A stretch of 64,000 nt of DNA, taken from Bdellovibrionota bacterium (GTDB lineage: Bacteria; Bdellovibrionota; Bdellovibrionia; Bdellovibrionales; Bdellovibrionaceae). The translations under genes were made by a program, and so were the position numbers. The stretch is from contig CAUJGP010000015.1 in assembly GCA_963170155.1 (NCBI GenBank), positions 62,001 through 126,000 on the forward strand. Reading direction: 5' to 3'. Positions 1 through 8,677 of the stretch are shown here, piece after piece. The notes below the pieces were generated by a model. The model had not been told where the DNA came from. It worked only from the letters and a program-made list of their open reading frames with translations, and did not search any database. Position 1 is the first letter of the stretch. The number at the start of each line of letters is the position of its first letter.

Positions 1-1
1 C

Positions 2-544
2 ACTACCAATGCCAGCCCCTTGATCATGATTTCTAATGAGCATTACATTAAAAAAATCTATCTTCCTAAGACATTGTTTATTGCTAATACTATTCTCTTT
101 GAGCTGGTTAACTTTATCTTCAGCTTATTGGCATTATTAATCTTAGGGTTGATTTGGGGAAAATTATCACTCTCATGGAGCCTCTTATCCATCCCTTTTG
201 TTTTATTTTTTATTCTGCTCCTCAACTTCGGAATCGCCTCATTTCTGTCGGTAACTACTGTTTTTTTCAGGGACTTTATTCACATCACACCCATCGTGAC
301 CCAAGCTACTTTTTTTGCAACTCCCATTCTTTACACTTTGGAATTAATCCCGCCTCAATATCAGTCTCTCATGAAATTCAATCCCTTCTTTCATGTGGTG
401 AAATGCTTTCGAGAGCCCTTGTACTCGGGAGAACTCGCTGGCCCCATCAATTATGCTGTGCTTATTTTAGGATCTCTCACTGTTTTTTTTCTAGGCTTTT
501 GGGTTTTGAAAAAAAATGAAAACAAAATTGTCTTCAGGTTGTAA
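2..544 (+). CDS. wzm: ABC-2 polysaccharide export permease, C-terminal part (5' end outside window)
   Basis: The reading frame is open to the left edge, so only about 180 C-terminal residues are visible; family members are about 260 long. The visible part holds four or five strongly hydrophobic segments and ends in a basic tail, as in the inner-membrane permease of ABC-2 polysaccharide exporters. The motif VTTVFFRDF followed by PILYT matches the conserved C-terminal half of Wzm/RfbA-type permeases. The stop is one base before the start of the ATPase gene, so the two subunits are translationally linked. The predicted role is export of an undecaprenyl-linked glycan across the inner membrane with Wzt. 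The substrate cannot be read from the sequence. Confidence 0.85.
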   Translation, partial: TTNASPLIMISNEHYIKKIYLPKTLFIANTILFELVNFIFSLLALLILGLIWGKLSLSWSLLSIPFVLFFILLLNFGIASFLSVTTVFFRDFIHITPIVTQATFFATPILYTLELIPPQYQSLMKFNPFFHVVKCFREPLYSGELAGPINYAVLILGSLTVFFLGFWVLKKNENKIVFRL

Positions 545-545
545 A

Positions 546-1298
546 ATGATCACTGTTAATAATGTCGTACTTACCTATGAACTTTACCACGATCAAACCC
601 GATCGCTTAAAGAAGCTGCTATTAATTTTTTTCACAAACGCCAATATACAGAAAAAAAAGCTTCTCACTTCAATGCTCTGGATCAGATCAGTTTTGAAGT
701 AAAAGAAAATGAGCGATTAGGGATTGTGGGTGGAAATGGAGCTGGGAAAAGCACCCTCCTCAAGGTAATTTCTGGTATTTTAAAGCCCACCCAAGGATCC
801 ATTAAAGTCAATGGTACCATTCAGCCTCTCATAGAAATATCTGCTGGGTTCAACCCTGAGTTTTCTGGCAAAGAAAATATCTATCTCAACGGATATATGC
901 TGGGTTTTACCAAAGAACAAATCACATCCAAAGAAAAAGAAATCATCGAATTCACAGAGCTTAAGGATTTTATTAATGTTCCCGTGAAATACTATTCTTC
1001 AGGAATGGCTGTCCGATTGGCCTTTGCCATTGCGACCTCCATCGAACCTGAAGTTTTGCTTTTTGATGAAATGCTGAGTGCTGGAGACGCACACTTCAAT
1101 GCTAAGGCTCAAATACGCATGAACGAACTCGTCAACAAATCCAAAGGGATGGTTGTCGTCAGTCATGACCTTAGCATGATAAAAAAACTCTGCAATCGCG
1201 CACTCTGGTTGGAACGAGGTAAAATCAAAATGGAAGGAACCCCTGAGGCTGTGACTCAAGCCTATGAAACAGCCGTTAAAAATCCTACTGGAAAATGA
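546..1298 (+). CDS. wzt: ABC polysaccharide exporter ATPase, Wzt type without glycan-binding tail
   Basis: This is the ATPase partner of the upstream permease. Walker A GGNGAGKST lies at about residues 62-70, the signature SSGM near 150, and Walker B LLFDEML near 170, followed by the switch histidine in VVVSHDL. I start at the ATG at 546, one base after the permease stop and preceded by an AGG box at 536-538. An ATG at 516 would overlap the permease and add ten unconserved residues. At 250 residues it lacks the C-terminal carbohydrate-binding domain of long Wzt proteins. It therefore resembles the short KpsT/TagH-like or non-capped O-antigen type. Confidence 0.9.
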   Translation: MITVNNVVLTYELYHDQTRSLKEAAINFFHKRQYTEKKASHFNALDQISFEVKENERLGIVGGNGAGKSTLLKVISGILKPTQGSIKVNGTIQPLIEISAGFNPEFSGKENIYLNGYMLGFTKEQITSKEKEIIEFTELKDFINVPVKYYSSGMAVRLAFAIATSIEPEVLLFDEMLSAGDAHFNAKAQIRMNELVNKSKGMVVVSHDLSMIKKLCNRALWLERGKIKMEGTPEAVTQAYETAVKNPTGK

Positions 1299-1409
1299 AT
1301 GACATTCATATCACTCACTTCTGCCTCTTCATCGGGGGGACTCTCTTTTTTATTGGCTACCGTATATGAACACCGATCTCATGAGTGCGCACTACCCTCC
1401 TCGAGATAA
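1299..1409 (+). pseudogene. Probable truncated glycosyltransferase N-terminus (36 codons)
   Basis: A 36-codon frame starts at the ATG directly after the wzt stop and ends at TAA 1407-1409, inside the 3' end of the convergent rfbD. The peptide begins MTFISLTSASSSGG and continues with LLATVYEHRSHE. This is the layout of a GT4 N-terminus: a short beta strand, then SxGG, then L..LA..L..RGHE. A glycosyltransferase directly behind wzm-wzt is the usual order. I infer that the gene was cut here when the rfbDAB block was joined. The match is short and rests on pattern only. Confidence 0.45.
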
Positions 1410-2297
1410 ATTTTCAAATGCTTGACGCAAAGACTGTTTCCAATGAGGCATCTCAAAAGAAAAATCGGCTTTCAGCTTATCTTGAGAAAGCCTGGAATTT
1501 AAAGGTCTTCGAGCAGGAGTTTTATACTCTTCGGATAAAATAGGTTTAATGGATTTTACCTTCATAGAGAAACCAAAATCAGGTGCCAACTGAAAAATCT
1601 CATTAGCAAAATCATACCAAGAGCAATAGCCGGCCCCACACACATTATAAACTTGAGTTCCTGTTTGAGTTCTCAAATGCCAATGACTCAACATTTTCCA
1701 AGTCATTTGTGCCAAATCGGGTGCATATGTAGGACTTCCTATCTGGTCATTAACAATTGAAAGCTCTTCACGGTCTGATCCCAATCGCAGCATGGTCCTA
1801 AAAAAATTATGACCTACATGACTGTAGACCCATGAGGTCCTGAGAATCAATGCCTGCGCGCCACTGGCAAGAATAGCATGATCTCCCCTTAATTTGGTTT
1901 GCCCATACAGATTCAATGTTTTTGTAGAATCCTCCTCAGAATGAGGTTCTACTCCACGACCATCAAAAACATAATCCGTAGAATAGTGAATCAATTTTTT
2001 TTTATTTTCTGAAACCCATTGAGCTATGACTTGTGGTGTCTGATGATTCACTCGATCCGCGATTTCAGGTTCTACTTCCGCTTTATCCACGGCAGTGTAG
2101 GCTGCGGCATTGATGATGATACTTGGATCTAAATCTTGAATGAATTTTAAAACTTGAAGAGGTTGAGAAAAATCCGTTTCTGTGCGGTCGGTAAAAACAA
2201 CCATCCCATCTGTAGAGTTCCTATTTGCAAAAAAAATCTGAAACGCTTGAGCCAATTGCCCTTGCTTGCCTAATACCAAAATAATATTTTTATGCAT
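1392..2297 (-). CDS. rfbD: dTDP-4-dehydrorhamnose reductase
   Basis: It catalyses the last step of dTDP-L-rhamnose synthesis, NADPH-dependent reduction of the 4-keto group, in the cytoplasm. It is a 301-residue short-chain reductase. The nucleotide-binding motif GKQGQL is at residues 10-15, NAAAYTAVD is in the middle, and the catalytic pair lies in STDYVFDG and YGQTKLRGD. The C-terminal part carries RRPLNSRL, typical of RfbD. The start has a GAGG box (TGAGGACTTATG). It is third in a minus-strand rfbB-rfbA-rfbD run, 16 bp after rfbA. Its last 18 bases overlap the broken glycosyltransferase frame on the other strand. Confidence 0.93.
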   Translation of the reverse strand: MHKNIILVLGKQGQLAQAFQIFFANRNSTDGMVVFTDRTETDFSQPLQVLKFIQDLDPSIIINAAAYTAVDKAEVEPEIADRVNHQTPQVIAQWVSENKKKLIHYSTDYVFDGRGVEPHSEEDSTKTLNLYGQTKLRGDHAILASGAQALILRTSWVYSHVGHNFFRTMLRLGSDREELSIVNDQIGSPTYAPDLAQMTWKMLSHWHLRTQTGTQVYNVCGAGYCSWYDFANEIFQLAPDFGFSMKVKSIKPILSEEYKTPARRPLNSRLSQDKLKADFSFEMPHWKQSLRQAFENLSRGG

Positions 2298-2313
2298 AAG
2301 TCCTCAAAATAAT

Positions 2314-3198
2314 TTACTCTAATTTTTGCAAACCATTCTCTGCGAGTTGTTTTACATACCTTCCATACTCACTTGATGGGTAATTTTTAACTGTTTCTTT
2401 CAACTGATCTTGAGTGATGAATTTTTTATAGAAGGCGATTTCTTCTAAACAAGCGACTTTTAAGCCCTGCCGTTTTTCAATTGTTTGTACGAATTGAGCA
2501 CTTTCCAATAAAGCCTCTCCGGTACCAGTGTCTAACCAAGCCACTCCTCGCCCAAAAAGCTCTACCTTGAGTTCGCCCTTATTTAAATAAATTTTATTCA
2601 GATCTGTGATCTCAAGCTCTCCACGCCCCGATGGTTTGAGGCTTTTCGCGTATTGCACCACATTTTTATCGTAAAAGTAGAGTCCCGTAACAGCCCAATT
2701 GGATTTTGGTTGCTTTGGTTTCTCTTCAATCGAAAGAGCCCGTCCGGTCTTGTCAAAATCAACCACACCGTAGCGCTCGGGATCTTGCACCCGATAAGCA
2801 AAAACGGTAGCTCCTGACTTCCTCTCTACCGCAGAGAGCACTAACTTACTGACTTCATGACCATAAAAAATATTATCACCTAAAATCAAAGCACAAGCAT
2901 CACCATTTATGAATTCTTCTCCCAATAAAAATGCTTGAGCAATGCCTTCGGGTCTTTCCTGGATTTTATAAGAAAAATTCACACCGAATTGACTTCCATC
3001 ACCTAAAAGACTTTGGATCAATGGAATGTCCCTAGGAGTACTAATGATTAATAAGTCTCGAATCCCAGCCAACATCAAAGTCGAAATAGGATAATAAATG
3101 GTGGGCTTATCATAAACTGGCAATAATTGTTTACTTACACTGGCTGTTAAAGGAAAAAGCCTGCTCCCGGAACCACCGGCTAAAACGATCCCTTTCAT
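2314..3198 (-). CDS. rfbA: Glucose-1-phosphate thymidylyltransferase
   Basis: It forms dTDP-glucose from dTTP and glucose-1-phosphate, the entry step to dTDP-L-rhamnose. It is 294 residues, the usual RfbA/RmlA length. The nucleotidyl-binding loop [11 protein letters not shown] is at about residues 8-18, followed by [19 protein letters not shown] and the sugar-binding EEKPKQPKS. The GTGLYFYD-like segment and LDTGT are also present. The ATG overlaps the rfbB stop by four bases (3195-3198), so the two are translationally coupled. Dimeric RmlA proteins are normally feedback-inhibited by dTDP-rhamnose; this cannot be judged here. Confidence 0.95.
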   Translation of the reverse strand: MKGIVLAGGSGSRLFPLTASVSKQLLPVYDKPTIYYPISTLMLAGIRDLLIISTPRDIPLIQSLLGDGSQFGVNFSYKIQERPEGIAQAFLLGEEFINGDACALILGDNIFYGHEVSKLVLSAVERKSGATVFAYRVQDPERYGVVDFDKTGRALSIEEKPKQPKSNWAVTGLYFYDKNVVQYAKSLKPSGRGELEITDLNKIYLNKGELKVELFGRGVAWLDTGTGEALLESAQFVQTIEKRQGLKVACLEEIAFYKKFITQDQLKETVKNYPSSEYGRYVKQLAENGLQKLE

Positions 3199-4235
3199 AA
3201 TTTATCTCCTGATGGGGTATTTACGGATTTAATCCATGCTGTGTTATCCAAGTACCACTTCACCGTCGCCTCAAGCCCAACTTCAAAATTTGTGAAGTTC
3301 CGTTGGTATCCCAATATTTTTTGAGACTTGGTATCATCAATGGCGTATCTAAAATCATGCCCTGCACGGTCTTCAACAAACGTGATCAAATCCCGATAGA
3401 GGCCTCCTCCCGCACGAGGACGCTGACTTTGTAAAATATCACAAATGGCGTGAACCACGTCAATGTTGCGTCTTTCTGAATTTCCTCCAAAACAGTAAGA
3501 TTCTCCAGGCGCTCCTTTTGTGAGAGCCAACCAAATCCCTCGACAATGATCTTCCACATGAATCCAATCGCGGATGTTAAGGCCCGCTCCATATACAGGT
3601 AAGCTCTTTCCCTCTAGAGCATTTAAAATCATACGAGGAATCAATTTTTCTGGGAACTGACGAGGGCCATAATTATTTGAGCAATTCGTAATAATCGTTG
3701 GGAGTCCGTAAGTATGAAACCAAGCTCTCACCAAATGATCCGCTCCAGCCTTAGAGGCGGAATAGGGGGAATTGGGAGCATAAGGGGTTGTTTCGGAGAA
3801 TTTTGGATCACCAACTTGTAAAGCACCAAAAACTTCATCGGTGGAGACTTGTAAAAAACGAAAGGCCTGTCTTGACTCTAAAGATAACTCTTTCCAATAG
3901 GCACGAGTGGATTCCAATAAATTGAAAACCCCAACCAAGTTGGTATTTATAAAAGCTCCAGGTCCTGAAATGGAATTATCAACATGGGATTCGGCTGCAA
4001 AATTCACTACCGCGATGGGCTGATGCTCTTTCAAGAGACGACTCACTAATTCCATGTCACCAATATCGCCACGAACAAACTCTAACCGATCAGAAGACAC
4101 GCCATCAATATTTTGCAAATGTCCGGCATAAGTTAATTTATCCAAAGCAATGATTCGATACTGAGAAGCGGGAATCATGCGAATGAAAGAGCTGCCAATA
4201 AAACCCGCCACTCCCGTCGCTAAAATAGTTTGCAT
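3195..4235 (-). CDS. rfbB: dTDP-glucose 4,6-dehydratase
   Basis: It converts dTDP-glucose to dTDP-4-keto-6-deoxyglucose using bound NAD. The Rossmann motif GVAGFIG is at residues 8-14, STDEVFG in the middle, and the catalytic YSASK near 155. [16 protein letters not shown] is the family's substrate-loop signature. I start at the ATG ending at 4235, which has GAGG six bases upstream (346 residues). An in-frame ATG 21 bases earlier has a poorer site and would add seven unconserved residues. It is first of the rfbBAD run, and a possible sigma-70 promoter lies about 85 bp upstream. Confidence 0.95.
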   Translation of the reverse strand: MQTILATGVAGFIGSSFIRMIPASQYRIIALDKLTYAGHLQNIDGVSSDRLEFVRGDIGDMELVSRLLKEHQPIAVVNFAAESHVDNSISGPGAFINTNLVGVFNLLESTRAYWKELSLESRQAFRFLQVSTDEVFGALQVGDPKFSETTPYAPNSPYSASKAGADHLVRAWFHTYGLPTIITNCSNNYGPRQFPEKLIPRMILNALEGKSLPVYGAGLNIRDWIHVEDHCRGIWLALTKGAPGESYCFGGNSERRNIDVVHAICDILQSQRPRAGGGLYRDLITFVEDRAGHDFRYAIDDTKSQKILGYQRNFTNFEVGLEATVKWYLDNTAWIKSVNTPSGDKL

Positions 4236-4319
4236 ATAAAACCTCAATCCATCCATAAAAAGTTCTGATGAATCATAATTACAAATAATACTTATTTTGT
4301 CGAATGCAGATTGAAGTGT

Positions 4320-4347
4320 TTTATGCGACTGGATTTAGGTCTGTCAA
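4320..4347 (-). promoter_or_regulatory. Candidate sigma-70 promoter of rfbBAD
   Basis: Read on the minus strand, TTGACA (4347-4342) is followed after 16 bases by CATAAA (4325-4320). This is a perfect -35 box with a 4/6 match to the -10 consensus. It sits in the 176-bp gap between the HAD gene and rfbB and points at rfbB. The assignment rests on the boxes alone. Confidence 0.4.
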
Positions 4348-4411
4348 AAAAAACAATGGTGCAATTTGGCGATTTCAACAACTCTTTTTTAATTTTACGA
4401 CACCGACATGC

Positions 4412-5101
4412 TCAATCAATCATCAACAACAGCTCTTCGAGTCGATGAATCCAAACAAAGGAATGAGTATCTTGGGAGGATTCATTCCTAAACTGCCGCG
4501 TGCCAATCACAAAGCAGCCTGCCTGATGAAAGGGTTCTAACTCATTGGAAATTGAATCTCCTACGACTAAAATATGTTTAGGTTCGGATTGAGCCAAAGA
4601 AAGAGCTTTTTTTATGATCGTTGAGCTCGGCTTTTCAGCTCCTATTTCTTCCGAGGTTAAAATAAAATCGATGAATTCATTATGAGGGTCTATTTTCTGA
4701 AGTTTCAATATCTGAGTTCGAAGGTTTTCATTTGTAACAATGCCCAGGCGAAATCGCGAAGCCATTTTTTTTAAGAGCTCTCGATGTCCCGTATGAGCCA
4801 AATCACTCTCAATGTGTCTTTGCAGGTTTTCTTCATAGGCATCACAAAGTTTCAATAAAGCTTCAGCTGAGAATTTTTTTTTCAATTCTAAATATTGTTT
4901 AAAATACAACATCCGATTGCGGGCGGACACATGACCGGATCCCAAAATTTGTTTTACCAAGGATCGGGCTTTCTCAAAAACACATTCATCTAAATCAAGC
5001 TCTTGATAAATCGTTTTATAAATTTTTTCTGAATCAATCAGCGTATCATCCAAATCAAAAATAATCGTTTGAATCTGTTTTTGTTCAAAACCTGGAATCA
5101 A
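4412..5101 (-). CDS. HAD-superfamily (subclass IA) phosphatase
   Basis: A 229-residue haloacid-dehalogenase-type hydrolase, probably a small-molecule phosphatase. Motif I FDLDDTLID gives the nucleophile pair D16 and D18. Motif II is in LGIVTNE, motif III Lys in AEKPSS, and motif IV in VVGDSISNE. A helical cap lies between motifs I and II, as in subclass IA. The only start that keeps motif I is TTG at 5101-5099, preceded by GGAGAGGGGG. It is divergent from the aldolase operon at 5,344 and upstream of rfbB. A dephosphorylation step in one of these sugar pathways is an inference; the substrate is unknown. Confidence 0.8.
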   Translation of the reverse strand: MIPGFEQKQIQTIIFDLDDTLIDSEKIYKTIYQELDLDECVFEKARSLVKQILGSGHVSARNRMLYFKQYLELKKKFSAEALLKLCDAYEENLQRHIESDLAHTGHRELLKKMASRFRLGIVTNENLRTQILKLQKIDPHNEFIDFILTSEEIGAEKPSSTIIKKALSLAQSEPKHILVVGDSISNELEPFHQAGCFVIGTRQFRNESSQDTHSFVWIHRLEELLLMID

Positions 5102-5343
5102 AAAGCCCCCTCTCCAACTCTTTTTTGCTTTTACCTCTCAACGAATGCCTTCACTTTGACCTGATTTCGTCTGAGTCCTTTCCCTGAGCGCACCGTTGAC
5201 AAGCAAGCTTGCCTCCTGCAAAGAGCTTATTGTTTGTTCGTGAGTGAGCCCCCAAATAACGTATTCAAAGAAATACGGAGAAACAACGATTTTTTAAAAA
5301 AAGGAAGCTTGAAAAAGAACGAAATTCCACCTAACTTACCACA

Positions 5344-6369
5344 ATGAACGCTGATGAACTTTTTCTTAATCTCAATTCTCAAGTTGCGGAAGAAAAACTG
5401 CTGTGGATCCAAGGCCCCGGTGGAAATACGTCCTTTAAAGACAATGATCGCTTGTTGATTAAAACTTCTGGCACACGGATTCGTGATATCCACTCTCTCC
5501 ACCAATTGGCGGAATTGAACCTCCACCAACTTCGCGTGGCATTGGCTGAAATTCAGCCATCAAAGCATCCTGAAGTCGCCTATAAAGAAGCCATTGAAAG
5601 CAGTTCCTCAAAAAAATCTCTCCGTCCAAGTATGGAAAGTGGGTTCCACGCGCTCCTACCTCATCGTTACGTTTTTCACATTCATAGCTTAGCAGGAATC
5701 GGCCTGGCTGAATATGCAGTCGCACCAGCCTCAGCACCTTCTTTTCAGCAGTGGTTTCACAAGCACTGGTCTCAAAGCTTAGGAACACTGAATATTATTG
5801 ATTTTTGTTTACCAGGCCATCAACTAACCTCATCCTTAACGCAAGCGTCTTCTTCTCAATCCCTTTACTTTTTACGGAATCATGGTGTTATTCTTTCTTT
5901 TCAGGATGAAAATTATCTAAAGCACTACAAGGCTTTTGAAAAAGAAGCTCTTCAAACTTTTTTACCTCACAGTGACTCTCAACTGCAAAAGTGGAGATTT
6001 CAAGATGCACTCTCTCTTGCTACTCATAACCCTGATCTTTTGGAATCGGAGATCCAATTTTACTTTCCCGATATGGCTATTATGTTTTCAAGAATTCAAA
6101 AATACTTAAAGCCAACTTCTGCAAAAAAATTTCGTTTTGAAATTGATGGCAAACAACCTGATTCTCAGACTCCTGGCGCTCAAACATCAAACCCCAATCT
6201 TAAAAATACTGAATCAATTGATCTTGATGCTCTTGAAAATTGGTTGGCAAACTCGATGCTTCAAAAGCTCTTTCCACAGTTGCCTACTCTCTCTCAAACG
6301 GTCTGTGATCAAATCATTTCTCTACCAACAGAGCTGGCGAGAAAAAAAGCGATGGAGCCTCTCTCATGA
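5344..6369 (+). CDS. Class II aldolase/adducin-family protein
   Basis: A 341-residue protein whose first 230 residues match class II (zinc) aldolases. GPGGNTSFK near residue 25 is the phosphate-binding loop. SMESGFH gives the acidic residue Glu98. HIHS supplies His112 and His114, and RNHG supplies His180, which are the expected metal ligands. All catalytic positions are therefore intact. Family members cleave or join DHAP-type ketose phosphates, or act as epimerases and decarboxylases. The C-terminal 110 residues are not recognised. It is the first gene of an operon whose next start overlaps its stop (ATGA). No Shine-Dalgarno is visible before its ATG, which is odd. Confidence 0.8.
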   Translation: MNADELFLNLNSQVAEEKLLWIQGPGGNTSFKDNDRLLIKTSGTRIRDIHSLHQLAELNLHQLRVALAEIQPSKHPEVAYKEAIESSSSKKSLRPSMESGFHALLPHRYVFHIHSLAGIGLAEYAVAPASAPSFQQWFHKHWSQSLGTLNIIDFCLPGHQLTSSLTQASSSQSLYFLRNHGVILSFQDENYLKHYKAFEKEALQTFLPHSDSQLQKWRFQDALSLATHNPDLLESEIQFYFPDMAIMFSRIQKYLKPTSAKKFRFEIDGKQPDSQTPGAQTSNPNLKNTESIDLDALENWLANSMLQKLFPQLPTLSQTVCDQIISLPTELARKKAMEPLS

Positions 6370-7943
6370 TGCAAGTTTTAATTCCCATGTCCGGACAAGG
6401 AACACGATATCAAAAAGTTGGATACACTCAACCCAAGCCCTTAATCCCTGTCTCGGGCCGCCCGATGATTGAAAGACTTCTGCAAAAATTTCCTATGGAA
6501 TGGCCAGTCACCTTTGTTCTCGCTGAAAATCATCGCCAGACAGAGCTCCCAGCTGTGCTTTTAAAATTGCGTCCTCAGGGACAGCTACTCTTTATTCCTT
6601 CTCATAACAAAGGACCTTCTCACGCTCTCAAAAAAGCTCTTCCTCACCTTTTAGAATCTCTTCCTATTCTCGTCTCCTATTGTGATTACTCTATGAAGTG
6701 GGACCCTTGGGATTTTGCTGATTTTGTAAAACACAGCCAATGTCACTGTGCTTTGCTCTCTTATCGTGGTTTTCATGCTCACTATCTTTCTTCGGTCACT
6801 TACGCCTATTCAAGACGACAGGGAGAACTCGTCGTTGAAGTTCGGGAAAAGGGTTCTTTTACAGAAAATCGAGAAAATGAATTCGCCTCCGCAGGAGCCT
6901 ATTATTTTAACTCCACAAAAACCTTAGAGTTTGCTTTGAATGCTCAAGAAAATATGAATCTCTCCCTCAATGGAGAATATTATACCAGTCTTACTGTTGA
7001 AGCATTCCTTCGTTCTAAACCAGAGGCTGATGTTCGCGTTTATGAAATTCCTGCTTTTTACCAATGGGGAACACCAGAAGATCTGCAAACATTTGAGTAC
7101 TGGGAACACACTTTTCAACGATGGCTTCACACTCAAAATCATCCCATGCAAGTGGATCATGTTCATATGCCCATGGCGGGTCTAGGAAGCCGTTTCAAAA
7201 ACCATTATGAAACGCCAAAACCATTTCTATTGATTGATGAAACTCCCATGTACCGCTTAGCTTTAAAAAGCCTTCCTCAAGGGGCATCAACTTCTTTTGT
7301 CAGCTTAGCAACGGTCCAAAATTTATTGCGACTGAATCCCCACGAACAATCTCAATTTTTAAAAGAAACTCCTCCAGGGCAGGCTTTGACTGTTAAAGAA
7401 GGTTTATCCTTAATTCCTTCCCAAGGCGACATCATCATCAGCGCTTGCGATCATAGTATTGTTATGGATCCTCGTCTTTGGGAGCAATTTCGTTCTCAAC
7501 CTCATTGTGAGGCCGCCATTTTCACAATCAAAGGTTTCCCGGGAACTCGCCGTCGCCCCAACGCCTTTGCTTATGTGAAAGTGAAAGAAAAAGATTCAAG
7601 CCCCTTTCTTGAAGTACAAAATGTTTCTGTGAAACAACCTCTCTCTACAAATCCAATACAAGATCATCTGCTTGTGGGAACTTTTTGGTTTAAAAATAAA
7701 AGCCTATTAGAAGCGAGTCTATTACAATTGATAGATCAAAATCAAACCGTCAATGGCGAGCTTTACTTAGACTCCATCTTCAATGTCATGATTGAAAAGA
7801 AACTGAAAGTACGTATAATTCCTCTGGATGGCTATATTAATTGGGGAGACCCGGATTCTCTTGCGGAAGCTCTTTACTGGAAAGAAGTCTTTTTTGGTCA
7901 TCGTCTTTCAAAACGTCAAAGACTAGAGGGTGTTTCTCAATGA
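6366..7943 (+). CDS. Tandem nucleotidyltransferase (two NTP-transferase domains)
   Basis: A 525-residue protein with two sugar/alditol-phosphate nucleotidyltransferase domains in one chain. Domain 1 (about 1-245) starts MSGQGTRYQKVGYTQPKPLI. Domain 2 (about 265-520) starts MAGLGSRFKNHYETPKPFL. Both keep the GxGxR...PKP nucleotide loop and a later acidic strand (SYCDYS and SACDHS). Each ends with a W-G-x-P/D-x-L motif, YQWGTPEDL and INWGDPDSL. Such domains activate a phosphorylated sugar, polyol or choline-like compound with CTP or another NTP. The ATG at 6366 overlaps the aldolase stop; an adjacent ATG at 6369 is equally possible. Confidence 0.85.
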   Translation: MMQVLIPMSGQGTRYQKVGYTQPKPLIPVSGRPMIERLLQKFPMEWPVTFVLAENHRQTELPAVLLKLRPQGQLLFIPSHNKGPSHALKKALPHLLESLPILVSYCDYSMKWDPWDFADFVKHSQCHCALLSYRGFHAHYLSSVTYAYSRRQGELVVEVREKGSFTENRENEFASAGAYYFNSTKTLEFALNAQENMNLSLNGEYYTSLTVEAFLRSKPEADVRVYEIPAFYQWGTPEDLQTFEYWEHTFQRWLHTQNHPMQVDHVHMPMAGLGSRFKNHYETPKPFLLIDETPMYRLALKSLPQGASTSFVSLATVQNLLRLNPHEQSQFLKETPPGQALTVKEGLSLIPSQGDIIISACDHSIVMDPRLWEQFRSQPHCEAAIFTIKGFPGTRRRPNAFAYVKVKEKDSSPFLEVQNVSVKQPLSTNPIQDHLLVGTFWFKNKSLLEASLLQLIDQNQTVNGELYLDSIFNVMIEKKLKVRIIPLDGYINWGDPDSLAEALYWKEVFFGHRLSKRQRLEGVSQ

Positions 7944-8677
7944 TGAAATTTGAATTGGTCCTTCCTTGCTACAATGAATCCCAATCTCTTGAGTTTTTAA
8001 TTCAAAGAGCGAAATCAGCAGCCCAACAAGCAGGTTTTCAACAAGGTGAATTTCGCCTCCTCATGGTAGAAAACGGCAGCTCCGATCATTCACAACAAGT
8101 TTTTGAAAAATTATCACACAATGTTCTATTGGCTCCCTGGTTTAAAATGATCCCTGTTCATAAAAATCAAGGCTATGGTTTTGGAGTGCACATGGGATTA
8201 CAAGCGACTGAAGCTCCTGTGGTAGGTTGGTCTCACGCCGACCAACAGTGCGACCCTGCTGATGCAATCAAAGCTTACTTTCTCTGGATGGATAAAAATC
8301 AAAAGGGTGAAAAAATTCTTATCAAAGGATCTCGTAAGGGACGAAACTGGAAAGATATTTTTGTCAGTCGTGTTTTTGAATTGCTGGCACGCTTAATTTT
8401 AGGTGTTCAAGTACATGAAATGAATGCTCAACCCAAAGTATTTAATCGCAACTTATTAAATCACCTCTCATCACCCCCCAAAACTTTTGCTTTTGATCTC
8501 TACGTTTTGTACCACGCAAAAAAAATGGGACTTGAAATCCTTACAATCCCTGTGGACTTTCCCCCACGAGTCCACGGTTTTTCAAATTGGTCTGCGCATT
8601 TTTTTTCTCGTTATAAAACAATTCTGGGTATTATCAAATATATGTGGCACTTAGCCCGAACAGAGGGTCGTCTATGA
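7940..8677 (+). CDS. Family 2 glycosyltransferase
   Basis: A 245-residue GT-A glycosyltransferase. FELVLPCYNESQSLEFL is the typical GT2 opening. ENGSSD is the nucleotide-binding loop, NQGYGFGVHMG follows, and SHADQQCDP is the likely metal-binding Asp motif. There is no clear membrane helix, so it is probably cytoplasmic or membrane-associated. I start at the ATG at 7940, which overlaps the preceding stop (ATGATGA). A longer frame opening at 7841 would run through the coding end of the nucleotidyltransferase. Its place between a nucleotidyltransferase and a membrane glycosyltransferase suggests it uses the product of this operon. Confidence 0.85.
   Translation: MMKFELVLPCYNESQSLEFLIQRAKSAAQQAGFQQGEFRLLMVENGSSDHSQQVFEKLSHNVLLAPWFKMIPVHKNQGYGFGVHMGLQATEAPVVGWSHADQQCDPADAIKAYFLWMDKNQKGEKILIKGSRKGRNWKDIFVSRVFELLARLILGVQVHEMNAQPKVFNRNLLNHLSSPPKTFAFDLYVLYHAKKMGLEILTIPVDFPPRVHGFSNWSAHFFSRYKTILGIIKYMWHLARTEGRL

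Noticed and set aside
1384-1393. AGTGCGCACT palindrome at the rfbD end
   Set aside because: Ten bases without loop or T-run, overlapping coding sequence; no function can be argued.
4304-4540. Plus-strand frame of 78 codons between rfbB and the HAD gene
   Set aside because: Half of it lies antisense to the HAD gene, it has no ribosome site and no recognisable motif; the HAD frame carries all catalytic motifs.
5196-5224. Perfect TTGACA box upstream of the aldolase gene
   Set aside because: The bases 17 downstream read CAAAGA, a poor -10, and no good alternative falls at 16-18 bp; not strong enough to call a promoter.
5102-5343. JUMPStart/ops element (GGCGGTAG) expected before O-antigen operons under RfaH control
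   Set aside because: Looked for here and in the other intergenic gaps; not found.
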